Below the pieces are notes generated by a model. That model did no database searches and was not told the DNA's origin. It saw only the letters and a program-made list of their open reading frames with translations. A program made the translations under genes and the position numbers. From the NCBI GenBank assembly GCA_002633005.1, contig NMRA01000044.1, forward strand, positions 911,568 through 975,567: a DNA stretch of 64,000 nt, written 5' to 3'. This DNA is from Phoronis australis (taxonomy: Eukaryota; Phoronida; Phoronidae). Of this stretch, positions 1-12,906 are shown in pieces; position 1 is the stretch's first letter; every line of letters starts with the position of its first letter.

Positions 1-2643
1 TTGTAACTGAAGATGGGTTCACAGCAACCTTAATCATGGATATGTAAAACTTTAGTCAGATATTACATAATCTAAAAGCACATGTTCATACTCATCAAGT
101 TTTACCCACGTTCAGCTGTAAATACAAATCTATGGACAATTTCAACTCAAAAAAACGTCCCGACAAAATTGCCTTAGTGACCAACAAACGGTGTGCTCTA
201 AACATTTTGGCGACATTTCACTTGGCTCCAGCATATGAATTGATGGGTACAGGACAGGCTATGTGCAAACCAGAATCGGCTGTGGGGTAAATGCCAGCCC
301 ACCCAGAAATCTTTTAAAAAATTTGTTATATTAACCACAAATAATGGTTGACCGCTCAGTCCCTAATTTTTGTACTTCACAATTAAAACACTGCGGGCAA
401 TAAAACGCTTGAACAGAGTAACAGTGTTTCAGTTGCTTTTTTCTAGTTATTTCAAAAAATTGAAAAACAAATAAAAAGGATTTCAAAGATCATGAAATCC
501 CATGCACCGATGCAATGACTAAAATAATTGACCACACACGGTATAAAAGGCTTGACATAATCCAATCTCATTATCAAGAACTAGTCAAATTCAAATATTT
601 GTACAAACCACTAGTTGATAAAACTGTTTGACACAGATGTTCGAATTTGAAAGTCAAACTCAAAGGTCAGGACGTAACAAACACATGAGTTTAAAAAAAG
701 ACAGCACCAGTACTGGGTGTAGATTCTGCGAACTTAGGTGTTGTGAAGTTCACAATATGGTATTTACACACCTATCACATTTACTGATAAAAAACTGTTG
801 TTTACTCATGTCTTAAAGGAGGGTTCAAGTGGCGTCACGTCTCTACACCCTATAATTCAACAAACTCAAGGGCAGTCCGGCTAAATTTATTAACATTCAG
901 GCAAAACATCCGATAGGCTATCAGTTCATTTTTGGCGAAATTTAATACCAGATAAAAACGGCAAACGTTTACAATTTACACTGTCCAGCTAATACCTGAA
1001 ATTATCTGATATCAAACCCCACATGATCGTCACCAATCTACACAATGAAATAAATGTAGCAGACATTGTTTACAGGTGAACAGGTAATGAAAACAGGGGT
1101 GTTATCAATGTTCTACATCAAGGCGCTACCTGTGAAAATAAACACAACAGGAGCCTTATCTCACTTTGCACCTTGTGAGTCACTCAGCCAGGTGTGAAAT
1201 AGAAAGTTACTGTAACAATGGCATCAGAGAGATAGCTGGAAGGGATTCTCACACATTGCATTTCTGAGTGAACATGGTCACAAGAGTTGTTCATTTGCTG
1301 GTTTTACAGGTGAACACCAATCTTTTGAACCATGCAACACTCACTGAGCAAACATCCTGGGGGATCTCTTGTACACAAGTTTTGGGAGGTACAGTTCTAC
1401 CAGCTGTCAGCTCAGGTAGATATTTTTGACAAGGGTTAGGCAGGTCTTAATATTACAATTATCATGATTTGGTATAGTCTCTGGTACCCATTCTCCCATT
1501 TGCCCTGGTACTGCTTGGATCCCAGTATGAGCCTGTCACAGTCACTAGGAAAATAATAATAGTAGGATGTAGACATTCAAATATAGATAAATTGCCTTCA
1601 GTAGTGTAACTTGGGCCTTTCTGGGATTCCAATTCAGTTACCATACAAAATTTTGCTTCGCCTTCATGCAGTGTGTTATGATTGGTTCCCATTTGAGGAA
1701 CGAATACACATGTGGGTCATGCTCTTGCCTTGAAAAATATTCGCTTAAACAATGGAAACAATCAATTTATTACCACGATTTATGGATTCGATCCCTTAAT
1801 TGAACAGTCCAACCTCACCGACCAATCACTTTAATGGCCGCCATTCTATTGTGTTAAAATACAGAGCATAATCACGAATTAATGCTCACCTTTTACAAAC
1901 ATAATTTTGTATGATATAGTGTGATTTCGCTCTTCTTGGTCTATAAATCGCTGCATCAGAACTTAAAAAGAAGAAGGTGGGCCTAGAATTGAGCAAAACC
2001 TGACTTGAACAATCTGGGGTCGAAAGTTTAGCTGAACGTGGGCATTCAAAATGAGTAGATCGCTTAATTATAAAACATGAGAAACCATTCCAGTCTTCAC
2101 ATTTTTAAAAACTAGCGTCAAATCCTAATGTCCTATAACTATTTCTGTTTCGATTCTTAGACATATTTATTCATACATATATTGTCTAGTATGTAAGGAA
2201 ATAACAAAAAATTGCAATTTCACTTCAGCACAAACCTTTCGCTGGTCACAATCTCTTCACACAACTTGTTTTATAAATCAAACTAAAACCTAGTTTTGAT
2301 ACAATTAGTCTTACACTGAGCGGTGCTATGGTGGGTCAAAATGACCAATGAATAATAAAATAAATTCAATACTCGGCTTTTTATGATAATCACATAACTG
2401 AATGAAAATATCAGACACTCGCCATCGTGTGAAACAGGGGATCCAAAGGCAATAGACACATTACATCGACAGCACTCAATATACTGTTAAACAAATGAGG
2501 CTACAGCCTCTATTAAATATTGTTAATTCAAATGATCACACTGACAAATTTAACAACCTACCTTGTACTTCCAGTGATTCAAAACAGGGTGCGCTAGAGA
2601 ATCTCACCACAATACAAAAGAAACAACGATGTCAATCACCTAC
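1..2643. other. No gene recognised; intron or downstream part of the left-hand minus-strand gene
   Basis: AT-rich sequence with short chance ORFs only. The minus-strand exon ending at 2644 has a good donor, so the rest of that gene should lie here or beyond the left edge, but I found no further convincing exon. A minus-strand ATG at 1844 reading MAAIKVIG, followed by a good donor (GTGAGG at 1818), could be a tiny first exon. It is too short to support. Confidence 0.5.
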
Positions 2644-2769
2644 CCTCATGCGTTTTTCATGCTGTAGTAAATATTTTGAGACATTCTGCATGTGAGCCGC
2701 GCGTGCGGCTGCAAAGTGCGCCAGATAGCGATCGCACGGTCGGGCACGAACGTCAACGAAGTCGTATAC
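2644..2769 (-). CDS. Internal exon of unidentified gene (42 codons, phase 0-0)
   Basis: Minus-strand exon bounded by a pyrimidine-containing acceptor (ctgaacag, 2777-2770) and the donor GTAGGT (2643-2638). It is open in phase 0 through 42 codons, from VYDFVDVRARPCDRY to LLQHEKRMR. It is markedly richer in GC and CpG than its surroundings, as expected of coding sequence here. The product is basic and probably alpha-helical (alanine-, arginine- and histidine-rich middle). I do not recognise the family. The upstream exon (4251-4337) also ends in phase 0, so the two join in frame. Downstream exons were not found, so the protein is incomplete in this window. Confidence 0.6.
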
Positions 2770-4250
2770 CTGTTCAGAGATCAGTAAAACACCAGGGCGA
2801 TTGTGAAGGGCAGTAAATTCACAGTGCAAGTAAAGCAATAGGTCAGGCATCGGCTAAATCTATAAGTTCACACTACTACGTAAATAATAAAACATGCAAA
2901 AGTAAACCGTGTACAGTTGGCACAGAAAGACATATAAGTGCTGAATTCATATGTGTACCTTTCACAGTCAACAAGAAGCTGGGAATGTGTGGTTGAGGGG
3001 TGTTTTATTATGATGGACTTCATTTGTCATGGCTAGTCCTTAGCAAAAATGAATTTGTGTGGATATATACAGTGTTCCAAATTGGTGCACCCACAGTGCA
3101 AACCACAAGTAATCTTAGCACCCATACTTGGCATGATGGAATTCGTTGCCATGGAAACAGTCCTGCATAGTTTGTCAGGGAATTTACCAAGTATTAAGTG
3201 ACTGAAGGTGGAAACACTACGCTCTAATAGACTAGACTTTGAGCAAGATATGAAAGAGGGTGGATTTTTGTTTTTCGTCTCAGTTCGCTCAAGAGTCATA
3301 GTGCCTGAACCTGATACCTCTGTTTCCAAAACCTTATGCTGGTTTTCTATGTCCAGGGCTCTAGATCATATGCAAAGTTAAGTAATAAAGATAGCTATTT
3401 TGTCCCACTTTTCTGCTAAAATTGGACCATCGAGTGCCCCCTCCCCCCCCGCACCTGATTTATTAAGGTTATGCTACTATGAGTAGTTAAGACCAGCTGT
3501 GACCAGAAGCATGAGAAGGAAATGGCATTTTGGCTGATTACTCATGGCATGTACTGAATCTAAATTTCCATGACAACTTTAAATTAGGCTCATCTGTGTG
3601 AAATCCCTGTATATTCAGCACTTTAATGTCTCAATGAACCAGCCATCACTAAGGTAATACCGCAAAATTGACTACTCGGTATAGCAACAAAAATCTGGAA
3701 GGCAGTAATAACAACTTTCACGTTTTCGTAAGGGCAGTGCAAGAAATCTCTTTTCGTCGGCCATTGTGCTCAGTGACTAAAATTTCCTTCAAGAAGCATG
3801 CAATCTAGCAGCTAAACTTTCATTCATAGCACAAAGCGAACAGACAAAATTTACTTAAGACTGGAGCAATGCATGGTACAGTCAACCTGTGTTACAACGA
3901 ACATTCCGAATTCCGGAACTTTTCTAAACAGTTCCTATTTGTGAAATTCGTTGCAACTAAATCAACTTCAGCACATATACCACTGACAGTGATGAAATAT
4001 AATGTTTAAATAAAAGTGAACGTCCGGTATACATCAGGCATCTTGCGATGCAGTTTGACTGTAACAGGTGAAAATTCTCCAATAAAGTAAAGCAAAACCA
4101 AGATGATAGGCCAGTTCTCACAGTAAATGTATGCAGAACACTAAATTCAATTTGCTACTAAACTCAAAACGCATGCATCTATCAAGACAACAATATTATT
4201 GTGGTGCATAAAGAGCACGGGAATATGGTATTTGCTCTGCGGCAACTCAC
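2770..4250 (-). other. Intron of unidentified gene
   Basis: Interval between two phase-0 exons. It holds an X-box-like site at 3145-3158. A 98-codon minus frame at 3033-3329 is open but lacks compatible splice phases. A possible mini first exon (minus ATG at 3764, MADEKRFLALPLRK) has only a weak donor. Confidence 0.4.
3145..3158. promoter_or_regulatory. RFX X-box-like site
   Basis: GTTGCCATGGAAAC differs at one position from the palindromic X-box GTTGCC-NN-GGCAAC bound by RFX transcription factors. It lies in the intron downstream of exon 4251-4337. It is a motif match only. Confidence 0.35.
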
Positions 4251-4337
4251 ATGTTTCGTGAACGTTGTGGGTCTCTCCGGTGGAAGTTCAATAGGCTTGG
4301 AGTTAACGAATGTGATGTAGGGAATCTGCTTGCGGCT
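4251..4337 (-). CDS. Internal exon of unidentified gene (29 codons, phase 0-0)
   Basis: Minus strand. A strong acceptor (gtcccaattgcag) and a strong donor (GTGAGT) enclose 87 nt open in phase 0. The peptide runs SRKQIPYITFVNSKPIELPP and ends ERPTTFTKH. It splices in frame to exon 2644-2769. Its acceptor phase matches the donors of all three candidate first exons at 8040, 12906 and 17946. I do not recognise the family. Both splice sites are good and the codon content is consistent, so I regard it as a real exon. Confidence 0.6.
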
Positions 4338-7300
4338 CTGCAATTGGGACAGTCCCGCAATAAATAAGAGTTAGGCAAAGACATGTCAGAAATGACAATC
4401 CATGGCAACCAGTACAAGAACACATAAGTTACTTCTCTGCCTAGAACAGATCAAGTCATCCTTTGAAATTTAAGTTTCAGAGATTTCTTTGGAAATAATT
4501 CAGCAAAATATGAATTTTGCCCCAGAAAACTTAAAAAATTATAATTAATTTGCATGTGGTTAAATATTTATGACATCCATCTGTTAATTTATTATTATGC
4601 GGTTATAAATTTATCCCATCAATTCTTTCAAGCTTAATTATTTTACATGTGTTCAAATATTCATGGCATCAATCAATTAAAGGCTTATTTATTTTGCTAA
4701 GTGGAGACAGCAATGATGAATGGAATTTCACTCCAATAACAACAGCCATATGATGATTGCAGTAAGTTTCCAGCTATATGGCAAAAAAGGATTGTCGAAA
4801 TTGTCATTTTCAGAGTTTTCAAAGGCTGGTTACTTTGCGACTAAAAATGGAAACTTTACCAAATGTCTTATGGCATCGGTGCAGTACAAACCATACCGGC
4901 AACAGACTACAATTTGTTAACGTTTATTTTTTAGGAGAAATTTCACAAAATATGACGTGACTTGTTGGCCATATTGTGCGCTAAATAAGTAAAAAGTTAC
5001 GAATTCTTCAGACTGTATCAGTTATCAAACCAACCAAGTCCTGCGTTTGCTAGAAATATCTCTGGTTCCTAACACCACTGTTTACTGCCATTGAAAGTAA
5101 TTAAAGTGCATTGCGACTTATGATAATACACATGTTGGACAGAAAAATTCACAACATTCAACAGTGATTCAGTCACACAATAAATCAAGTAGGGTAATAA
5201 ATACTCAATCCAGATTCTTGACAAATTTAACAAATATCAGAGTAACTGTTAATTATTTTATACTAGAAATTACTCGCTGGTATCTTTGCACTATGTACAG
5301 TAAAACTAAAACATTACCTGCTCAAATTTTCAGCAGAAGTTCATCTAAAGTACACAGTGTGTTATCACAACAAAACCTCAAACATGTCAATATCTGTTTT
5401 TAATTTCATGGTAGTGACAACATGCCAGACTATTTCTCACCGGTGTTTTTACGAAATCACCAATTTAAAATCTTATTCAATGAACTTCATACACGTGCTA
5501 TGGTCTTCATTTAGCTTACTTGTGATAACTTTGAATTTGATGTGAATTAAAGCAAAATTAAGGTAGGATATAGTATCAAATCTCCCAAACACAGTATAAA
5601 GGCTGAGTAAGCTACAATGGCTTTACGCTTGAAATTGTTTATCGATGACTTGACACTAGTAAACCAGAGGATTTTTAATAAAAGACACAAAGACTAGAAA
5701 TAATTTTTCTTTTCTTTTTCTCATGTTTCGAGTTGTGTCTAAAATGCTGAATAACAATATTTTACACATTTATAAGGCAAAAGTAGAAAAAACGATTTGT
5801 GCTTCAACCCCTCTCAAGCGAATCCACAAATATTGGAAGTTTTCCTTCCAATTACAGTTAAACCAATACAGTGGGCCTAATTTGAAGTTATTTAGATCTC
5901 AGTCTTATTGATTATCAATAAGATAAGACTCTTGAAGCAATCACTTCTACTAAACCCTCTTCAAGAAAGACTTGGTGAAAACCACAGGTGTCAAGTTACA
6001 TCAATGCATCCCATCAACAATTAGCAAACTTTCAAACTATGGTGATATCTCACCAATTTAGGACACAATGGGGAGATGAGCGAAACCTTATTTTATCATT
6101 TTTTGTGAACATGTGTAGCACAAAATTAAATGATATTCCCTCTTCAAGTTCTGTTCCATCATCAAACGAAGTTTTGAAAAAATGTACGCATTCACAACTG
6201 TGATAAAAAGGCCTTAGAAAATGAAAACGGATAGTTTCGGAAAACATTTTTGTCTCCAATAAGCGAGGTTTTACCATATATGTCACTATGTTTCAAATAG
6301 GTTTCACAAAAATCAAACAGTTCAGGATGCAACATGATTTTTTTCTCTTCTAAATCTGAAACCGCATTTAGACTCTCCCGACAGTCTAATGAATACATCA
6401 TCACGTTGAGATCAACATAGAATTTCCTTGACTATGGTACTGGAGATCATTTTGAGTAACAATTTTTTGCGAAATTCAGTGAACAAACAAATTCATACGA
6501 ACACATAAACATCAATTCTTAAATGCACAATAACAGTCTGAAGTCCAGACATTGGAGTTATTAGCTTTAACCAGAGCTATAAATCAACATTTGCTGTTCT
6601 TGTGGTTTTATTACAAATCCCCATTCTCGCCATTGTCCAGCAGACATTCTATGAAATCCAGCCAGGTGACTTTACTAGTTAGATATAGTTGAACTAGTCT
6701 GCCATTTATTGGGTAAGATGAAGTTCAGCAAGCAGAATTATAGACTGCAATGGCGGGAGTACAAAGTTCAATTCCACATTTGAGCTGATCTCAAGAAAAT
6801 CAATTTTCTGGTAGATAATGTCTTTCAGTGACACTATTCACTTGAAGACTAAAGTATAAGATGCGCATGCCTCACACCTGTTCTTATAAAGAAAGTCAAG
6901 TGAAGTCTTTCTTATGTCAAATATTTGGCACTTGTTTAAAGACATGATTTGGCATTAATTTTGTACATATCAGACTTTTAACAACTTGATAAGCTTTGCT
7001 AACTGGCTTGACTAGTCACAAGTTCTTTCTTCAACTTGTGTTAAATTCAATTGCACAATAAAACATGTTTCTGCTTTTTAAACGTGACTTTCTCAAACCA
7101 AGTAGGACAAACAAAAGAGATTTAGTTTTTACAAAAAACTCTAGTTAAGTACAAATTTTGTAGGCATTAGAAATTCAAGGAAAAGCCTGTATACACTTTT
7201 GAAAATTGATTTTCCAATAATTTAAGGCTCTATCACAAAAGGTACACATTAAAAACATTATAGTTTTAAAAAGACTTTTCAAATGTTTAAGTGGAATGGA

Positions 7301-7659
7301 AATGTTTTCAACGATAAAATATTTTACCTGATAATTAAGGGGATTATTAACACTAATAGCATCCCAATTATGAATACCCAAATGTTAAGCAAACATTTTT
7401 AGAAATTATTCAGTAAACACCCAAAAACAATATTTTTAGAATTAGACGAAAAATTGAACTTACAAGTGTATAAGAAGAAAATTTTGAAACAAATTTGATA
7501 CTTCATCAATCAAAGGATATCCTTCACAGCCCTAAGCCACTCCAGATTTAATCTTTAATGCATACAAACGTTGAAAAGTTTATGCACTATGTTTTACATA
7601 ATATCAAATTTAATTTGAATCCAATGTATAGTCCAATTAAATAAATCCATGAAATTTAC
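4338..7659 (-). other. Intron; no gene seen
   Basis: Strongly AT-rich. Open frames here (for example near 5164-5403 and 5988-6404) lack splice context and have no coding-like composition. I see nothing further. Confidence 0.45.
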
Positions 7660-8040
7660 CGCTAAACTTTGGAGATTTGGTGCCGATTTATAAACCTGAG
7701 AGCTCTCAACAGGTGGAAGAATCATAACCTTCGTTGCCGTGGCAACATCTGCGGATGGACTACGGCATCTGTGTTGTCGGTTGTTACACAGAACACCGGG
7801 ACACCTACTATAATGTATCGTCTCCAAAAGTTTGTCCGGGTTACTAAGCGTGGGAGTACGACTGAAGATGTGATTTTCATGACACGCGTAACAATATGCC
7901 GTGGCAAAAATCGAAAAGTTATTGTCGCTTAGACTAGGTGGCCAGTAATCCACAAACTCACGGCACGAAATCGTTCTAGGGTGAGCTTGAATATCAGGGA
8001 TGGCATGGCCTGTTACGAATGCCCATTGTACATCCTCCAT
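7660..8040 (-). CDS. Candidate first coding exon of unidentified gene (127 codons)
   Basis: Minus-strand ATG at 8040 (context aaaaATGGAG) opens a 127-codon exon ending in phase 0 at donor GTAAAT (7659). The frame starts MEDVQWAFVTGHAIPDIQ and is rich in Cys, His and Ser. Near its end it contains KSAPNL, resembling the R/K-S-x-P type of 14-3-3 docking motif. It is the longest coding-like frame outside repeats in the left third of the window. The phase matches exon 4251-4337, so it would serve as an alternative first exon. If translation runs past the donor the frame stops at 7594, so a single-exon reading is possible but less likely. Confidence 0.5.
7733..7746. promoter_or_regulatory. Perfect palindromic X-box (RFX site)
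   Basis: GTTGCCGTGGCAAC is an exact match to the palindromic X-box GTTGCC-NN-GGCAAC. It lies inside the candidate first exon 7660-8040, about 300 nt downstream of its ATG. It could be a promoter-proximal element or a coincidence of codons. Confidence 0.4.
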
Positions 8041-10317
8041 TTTTACATAGATGCCTTCTTTAAACGCCTTACGGATTCGGAATATGCTTTTATTCTAGAT
8101 TTTCAAATCAATATCCCGTATGTGCGTGAGCGATTTTAATAACGCCTTTGTCAGGTTTTCAAATTAGCACAGCTTGTAATCCATCAAACTGAAGAGAAAA
8201 GCTGACTCCATTTTCACTTTACCAACCGAAGACCACGTCAAATGTGTAACACAACAATCCCTTCCAATGAATTTTCAACTCTTGATCTTCACTGCTAATC
8301 CTAATAGCATCAACACATCCACAGGTTGTATGTATTCAGTTAATCACCAGGAGCTGACAATAATGAAAATATCCAGCCTTAATCCCCTCTCACTCACAGG
8401 ATATGTGATAGACCGCTGTCTCATTCACTACTGGCACTGCTGTTGTTGGCCAACAAATTAAGTACACCTATACCCACAATGTGACAGAGGATTCACTGCT
8501 GAGGTGTCTGCCACTTGACATCACATTCACACATATCATAACATTCCACCAACAGTTTCTTCAATGACCACTCCAGTCCTATAGAATCTTCACCACTGGA
8601 AACATCAATGGCCTCTCAGTTACCAAGTTTAATTTACTCCATGATAGGGTTATGTAAAACTATCCACTGAGCTCAGTCACCGGTCTTGTCGCAACTGCCT
8701 GATAACTCCAACTGATCAGGATGTATGGGATTGTCCCACCCTAATCAAGGAGTGTGAAAGTTTGCTCCCAGCAGGCTGATTGATAACAATTGGCTTCCAT
8801 TGGCTGACCACAAACCAAAGCATTGTCAATGGCAACGCATGATTGGTTATGACTGTCTCCAAAGGACAGAGCTATCTTGTCACCTCAGGAAATACAGTGT
8901 TGGAATGTGTAAGAAATTTGATGACCACTGTTCAAAACCCAACGATTATTTGAAAGAGACTGATACACAAATATTGCATCTAATTCTCAAAAGTGTGAAA
9001 GCGAGACAAAGTGTCCCTAAAACTTCAACAGTTTCAGAGAATTGATTTAGTACTGAGATAAGAGTCGTTTGATAAGGTTAGCTCATTTGAGTGGCTGTTC
9101 AGACCAGTAAATCCCTCAGAAGTGGCCTAACTCGATATAACAATAAATAATGTGCCAAGAAAAAATTGCATATACAAACAAGGTGTGCAAAGAGAGATTA
9201 GGCCACTGTCTTACAATATTCAGATTCCCCGGCCAGAATTATGAGGTCTTTTGCCAACACCGGATAAGTTAAAACACAGGCGTGACTGCCAAAAGAGCAA
9301 ACAAGTGTGATGGTAACCCAAGTCTTCATTGTCGTTCACGACAATTTCCAACAGTACAAAAAATGATAATTTACATACGAAAAAACAACATAGTAAAAAA
9401 TGAATAGATTTAATTAACAAATATTTCATTGATACACAAAAAAGACAGGGTAAACAACATTCTGGGAACCTTACTATGTTTTAAGCTATAAATCAAGCAT
9501 AATATCGCAAGGTATAAAATATCTGAAAACAACATGGAGCTACAAATAAAAAGGCCTTTTCATACTAGCTTAAATCAGCATTAATTATGCGCCGTTTGTA
9601 AAAAACAAGTTTTAATTTAGACATCATAACATTTTGAACTTGGCCTTGTCTTGTTCCCTTCTCAGTTGAGAAGTATGATAATTTTCCACTGATTTTGCAT
9701 AAATTAATTATCATTTTGTGTGACCTGAAAGTGATGAGCTTCTTGCTCTGAAATAAATATGAATAGCGAGTTCTTCCCAGAGATTATGGTAATTCTCCAT
9801 TTATCTAGAACGCATTATGGCCGACAATTGAAATTCTTTTTTCTAGAACAGTAACAGTTAAGAAAGTTCCAGTCTGTCCCTAGAATGGTTTGTACTGTGT
9901 GTTTGGTAAATTTTTCATTACTTACAGGTTACGTATCAGCCTTTGTCTGAATGAATAACAAACTGTTAGTTCCGTCAAAACCTTTAAATCACTCCCAATA
10001 TGACTGAGGAACGATTTGATACCTGAATTTCATGACAGAATGTGGTCTCAATCAAAGTTATTTTTGTGATAGAAGGCAGGTGGCGCTTTATTACTCTGAT
10101 AACAGAGAAGTGTTGACATAAACTGCTAAGTTAGTTGACCCCTCCAGATTTCAGTAGCAAGCACACAGCGAAGTTAATGCATGATTAAGTTCCGAAATTA
10201 TTATACAGGCATAATCTTTTTGAATTTGAAGTATATACGTGATAAAAAATTAAATGACAGAAGTGCTTCTAGTTGTAGAATGGCAAATATTTGAAAAACA
10301 TTAACTAAAACCACAAC

Positions 10318-10520
10318 ACATGCCGTTATTGAAAGTGACACCTGGTGATAACTTGTATGACACCGAAGTTAACTATTCATGCCGCATCGAACCATCGAGC
10401 TCCGCTGTTAAATCCACCAATTTACAGCGAAGTTAAATTTCGCTGTTAATTTTGACCCAGGACCGTAAAAGGTATGTTCATACTGACTGACACTCCCTAA
10501 AATATCAACAGAATGATATT
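10318..10520. repeat. Diverged dispersed repeat, copy 1
   Basis: Shares an ordered set of short blocks with 13565-13775: gctccgctgttaaatccacc, then a tttac block, then gctgttaa...ccagga. The copies are well diverged, so this is an old element. No ends or target duplications could be defined. Confidence 0.45.
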
Positions 10521-10836
10521 GGTAGGAAAGGGATATTAAATTATATAAATTTAATGCCTTTTAAAATTGTAAATGTAAGTAAATTATGTGTTGGAATCCA
10601 TCAGAATTTAAAAAACTTGGTATTTGGAAATAAACAAATTGTGTTTTGCCAGAGCATTACCATTTCACAAACAAGAGATGTCACAATACATCACCTGTTT
10701 AAACTTTTATGACATTGATGAACCTAATGGTTTGGCCCATTATGGCTTTTGGAAGGCACTAATTGGCTAGACTTCAACATCACGCATTACATCACATCAC
10801 ATTTAGGATCATTATATTGTCAACAACCCCTGGCAC

Positions 10837-10998
10837 TTAAATGGGAACACTGGTGAATCCATAAAGCCCAATGCAAAGGCCATGGAGGTAATTGCGGTGG
10901 GAATCGCCCTCCCAGCGTTCATGGTTCCTGGCGTACTCAACTGAAGTTCTTTTGACGTACAGTGGAATTGAGTTTCGGCCAACACATGTTTCCACCAT
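10837..10998 (-). CDS. Small ORF or exon of uncertain strand (53 codons)
   Basis: Minus frame from ATG at 10998 (MVETCVGRNSIPLYVKRTSV...) to TAA at 10837. It is GC-richer than its surroundings and has coding-like third positions. The plus strand is open in exact register (10807-10944) and also gives a protein-like peptide, so at least one of the two is a shadow. No good splice pair was found for either. I do not recognise the product. Confidence 0.22.
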   Translation of the reverse strand: MVETCVGRNSIPLYVKRTSVEYARNHERWEGDSHRNYLHGLCIGLYGFTSVPI

Positions 10999-12047
10999 CG
11001 GGAAAAATGCCAGTACACATAATGTTTACAGTAATTCTTCGCTTTAACTTCAAACAGAAATAATTACTGAAATATTGTAATTCTTTCTTTATCAAAGGTT
11101 GGTTATCTACAAATAATGGATATTTTACCATGTCCAAGTGAGAGACGCAAATATACTTTTGTGACAACAATTACGACTGCATTATTTCAACAGTGGGTAA
11201 GATGTACACAATATCATGTGAAACATAACACAGTACCTTCTTTTAGAGCCAGGATGAAACACCTTGTCACAAATTTGGGGTAATAAGACCAAGCACTAAA
11301 ACCAGAAAAGTGCCATTCTCAAGAAAAAGATGCTCTACGCGGGGGGAGAGAACGTGCACCAAGGTAGCTTTAACAAACTAAAAATAACTAGATAGTTTAT
11401 TTCATACTTTCAGCCTTATTCGATAAGTTTCACCAGGGATAACAAAAATCAAGTTCTAACCTTAACATGGACAAAAATACTCTTAGTAACACCCTCTATG
11501 GACAAGGAACCAATTAGTTAACACATATTAGTACTGCTCAACAAACCAAGGAATACAGGATATTTCACTGGTCACCAAACTGACAATAACATGACAGCAC
11601 AGTCATAAACACTACAAGTTTGACTTAATAACACCTTTTTGAACATTAGGTCTCGCATCATCAGCCAGACAGTGTGTGCATCAAAAATCTTTTGACGTCT
11701 TGTAACATTACAGCAAATCCCGGTGATGCAGGCGTTGATAAACTGGACACGCAATTATCACCAATTTGGGCAGCATAGTCCATCAAAAGAATGAAAACAC
11801 AAACAGAAAAATCTTGACTGGTTAGGTAACTCTTATCTTAATACCACCAGCTTAACATGAAATCGTGAAATCGCAGCCACCAACAGAAATTGCTAAGGAA
11901 TTTCGACCATCCCAAGTGGTTGAGCTGGCTACTCAGGAGTCTAGATGAACTATCCCAACAAAATGACAATATTACTATAACCAGCTCAGCTTTCAATTTT
12001 CTTTTGCAACTACTCTGCAAAAGTAATCGCATCCTGGTGCTTTTGAC

Positions 12048-12072
12048 ATATTCTATTCTATTCTATTCTATT
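12048..12072. repeat. (TTCTA)n microsatellite
   Basis: Four to five perfect TTCTA units in tandem. Confidence 0.85.
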
Positions 12073-12708
12073 TACAAAAATTTCAAGGACAACAACTGCA
12101 ATTCGTTCAATAAATATCATCAAACAGAAACTGATTTTCAATAAATAACTCAGTTTCGGCGGTCTTCAGTTTAACCCTGAAGTTTGCTGTTGCCCAATTT
12201 ATACAATAAACACTCCGAGTAATTCTGGGGGATTTTATTATTTTTGATGAGTTGAGGCCTCAGGAAGTTACCACACTCGTCCTTTCATGGTCGTGATCTC
12301 AATAAAAATTTACTTTTATTCTAGAGAGTTGGCAGATTAGCAGATACTGATTTCTGGGGATATTCAACAGGAAAAAATTGTCCTTTCGTTCTAGGAAGTA
12401 ACACAATCAAAAGTTTTTAGTACTTTGTATTGAGTTAAAAAGAAATAACCAACATTTTAGACAGACACCCTTTAACACAAAAAACAAACGAACCACGAAA
12501 ACCTCTGGTCAGAAGCTGTTGAATAAAATTAACCTAAATTTACAGAGTTCCTGACCCTGAAAAAGAAACCCATCTACAAGCCACTAAATTGGAAAAGCCA
12601 GGTTTTCCTATCGGGAATACAAAACCACAAGGTCAGCACACGCTGCCCACGCAAGCAAGTACCGGTCACCTGCCTCCACAGGTGACCGTTCCAACTGGCT
12701 AATCTTAC

Positions 12709-12906
12709 TTCTTTTATCTTATTTAGAAGATTCTTGTGCTCTACAATCTCCATACTGATCCCATTGACACCCAGATCAGATAAAGGTGCCCGCGCTGTCT
12801 GGTATTGACTCCGACCTTTCTCCATATGTACGCTGGTTATGCGCCGACCGAAAACTGCCAATGTGCAATGCTTGCGAAAGTTTTTCCTCAGACTAAACGA
12901 AGACAT
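12709..12906 (-). CDS. Candidate first coding exon of unidentified gene (66 codons)
   Basis: Minus-strand ATG at 12906 (tgaaccATGTCT) opens 66 codons ending in phase 0 at a strong donor, GTAAGA (12708-12703). The peptide starts MSSFSLRKNFRKHCTLAVFG and ends HKNLLNKIKE; its first 35 residues are very basic. Read past the donor the frame continues to 12574, so the exact exon end is inferred. The phase agrees with exon 4251-4337 and with the other two first-exon candidates. Family unknown. Confidence 0.45.

Larger units (their letters stand above)
8041..12708. other. Non-genic interval between candidate first exons
   Basis: AT-rich sequence with one member of a dispersed repeat pair (10318-10520), a small ambiguous ORF (10837-10998) and a pentanucleotide run (12048-12072). 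The other open frames have no splice or composition support. Confidence 0.4.

Noticed and set aside
3033-3329. 98-codon minus ORF as an extra exon of the left-hand gene
   Set aside because: With the available acceptor (near 3313) the phase-0 frame hits a stop at once. The open frame is in a different phase from the neighbouring exons.
8800-9045. 81-codon plus ORF starting near a GGCTGACC stretch
   Set aside because: It has no ATG at its start, no splice context and lies in low-information sequence.
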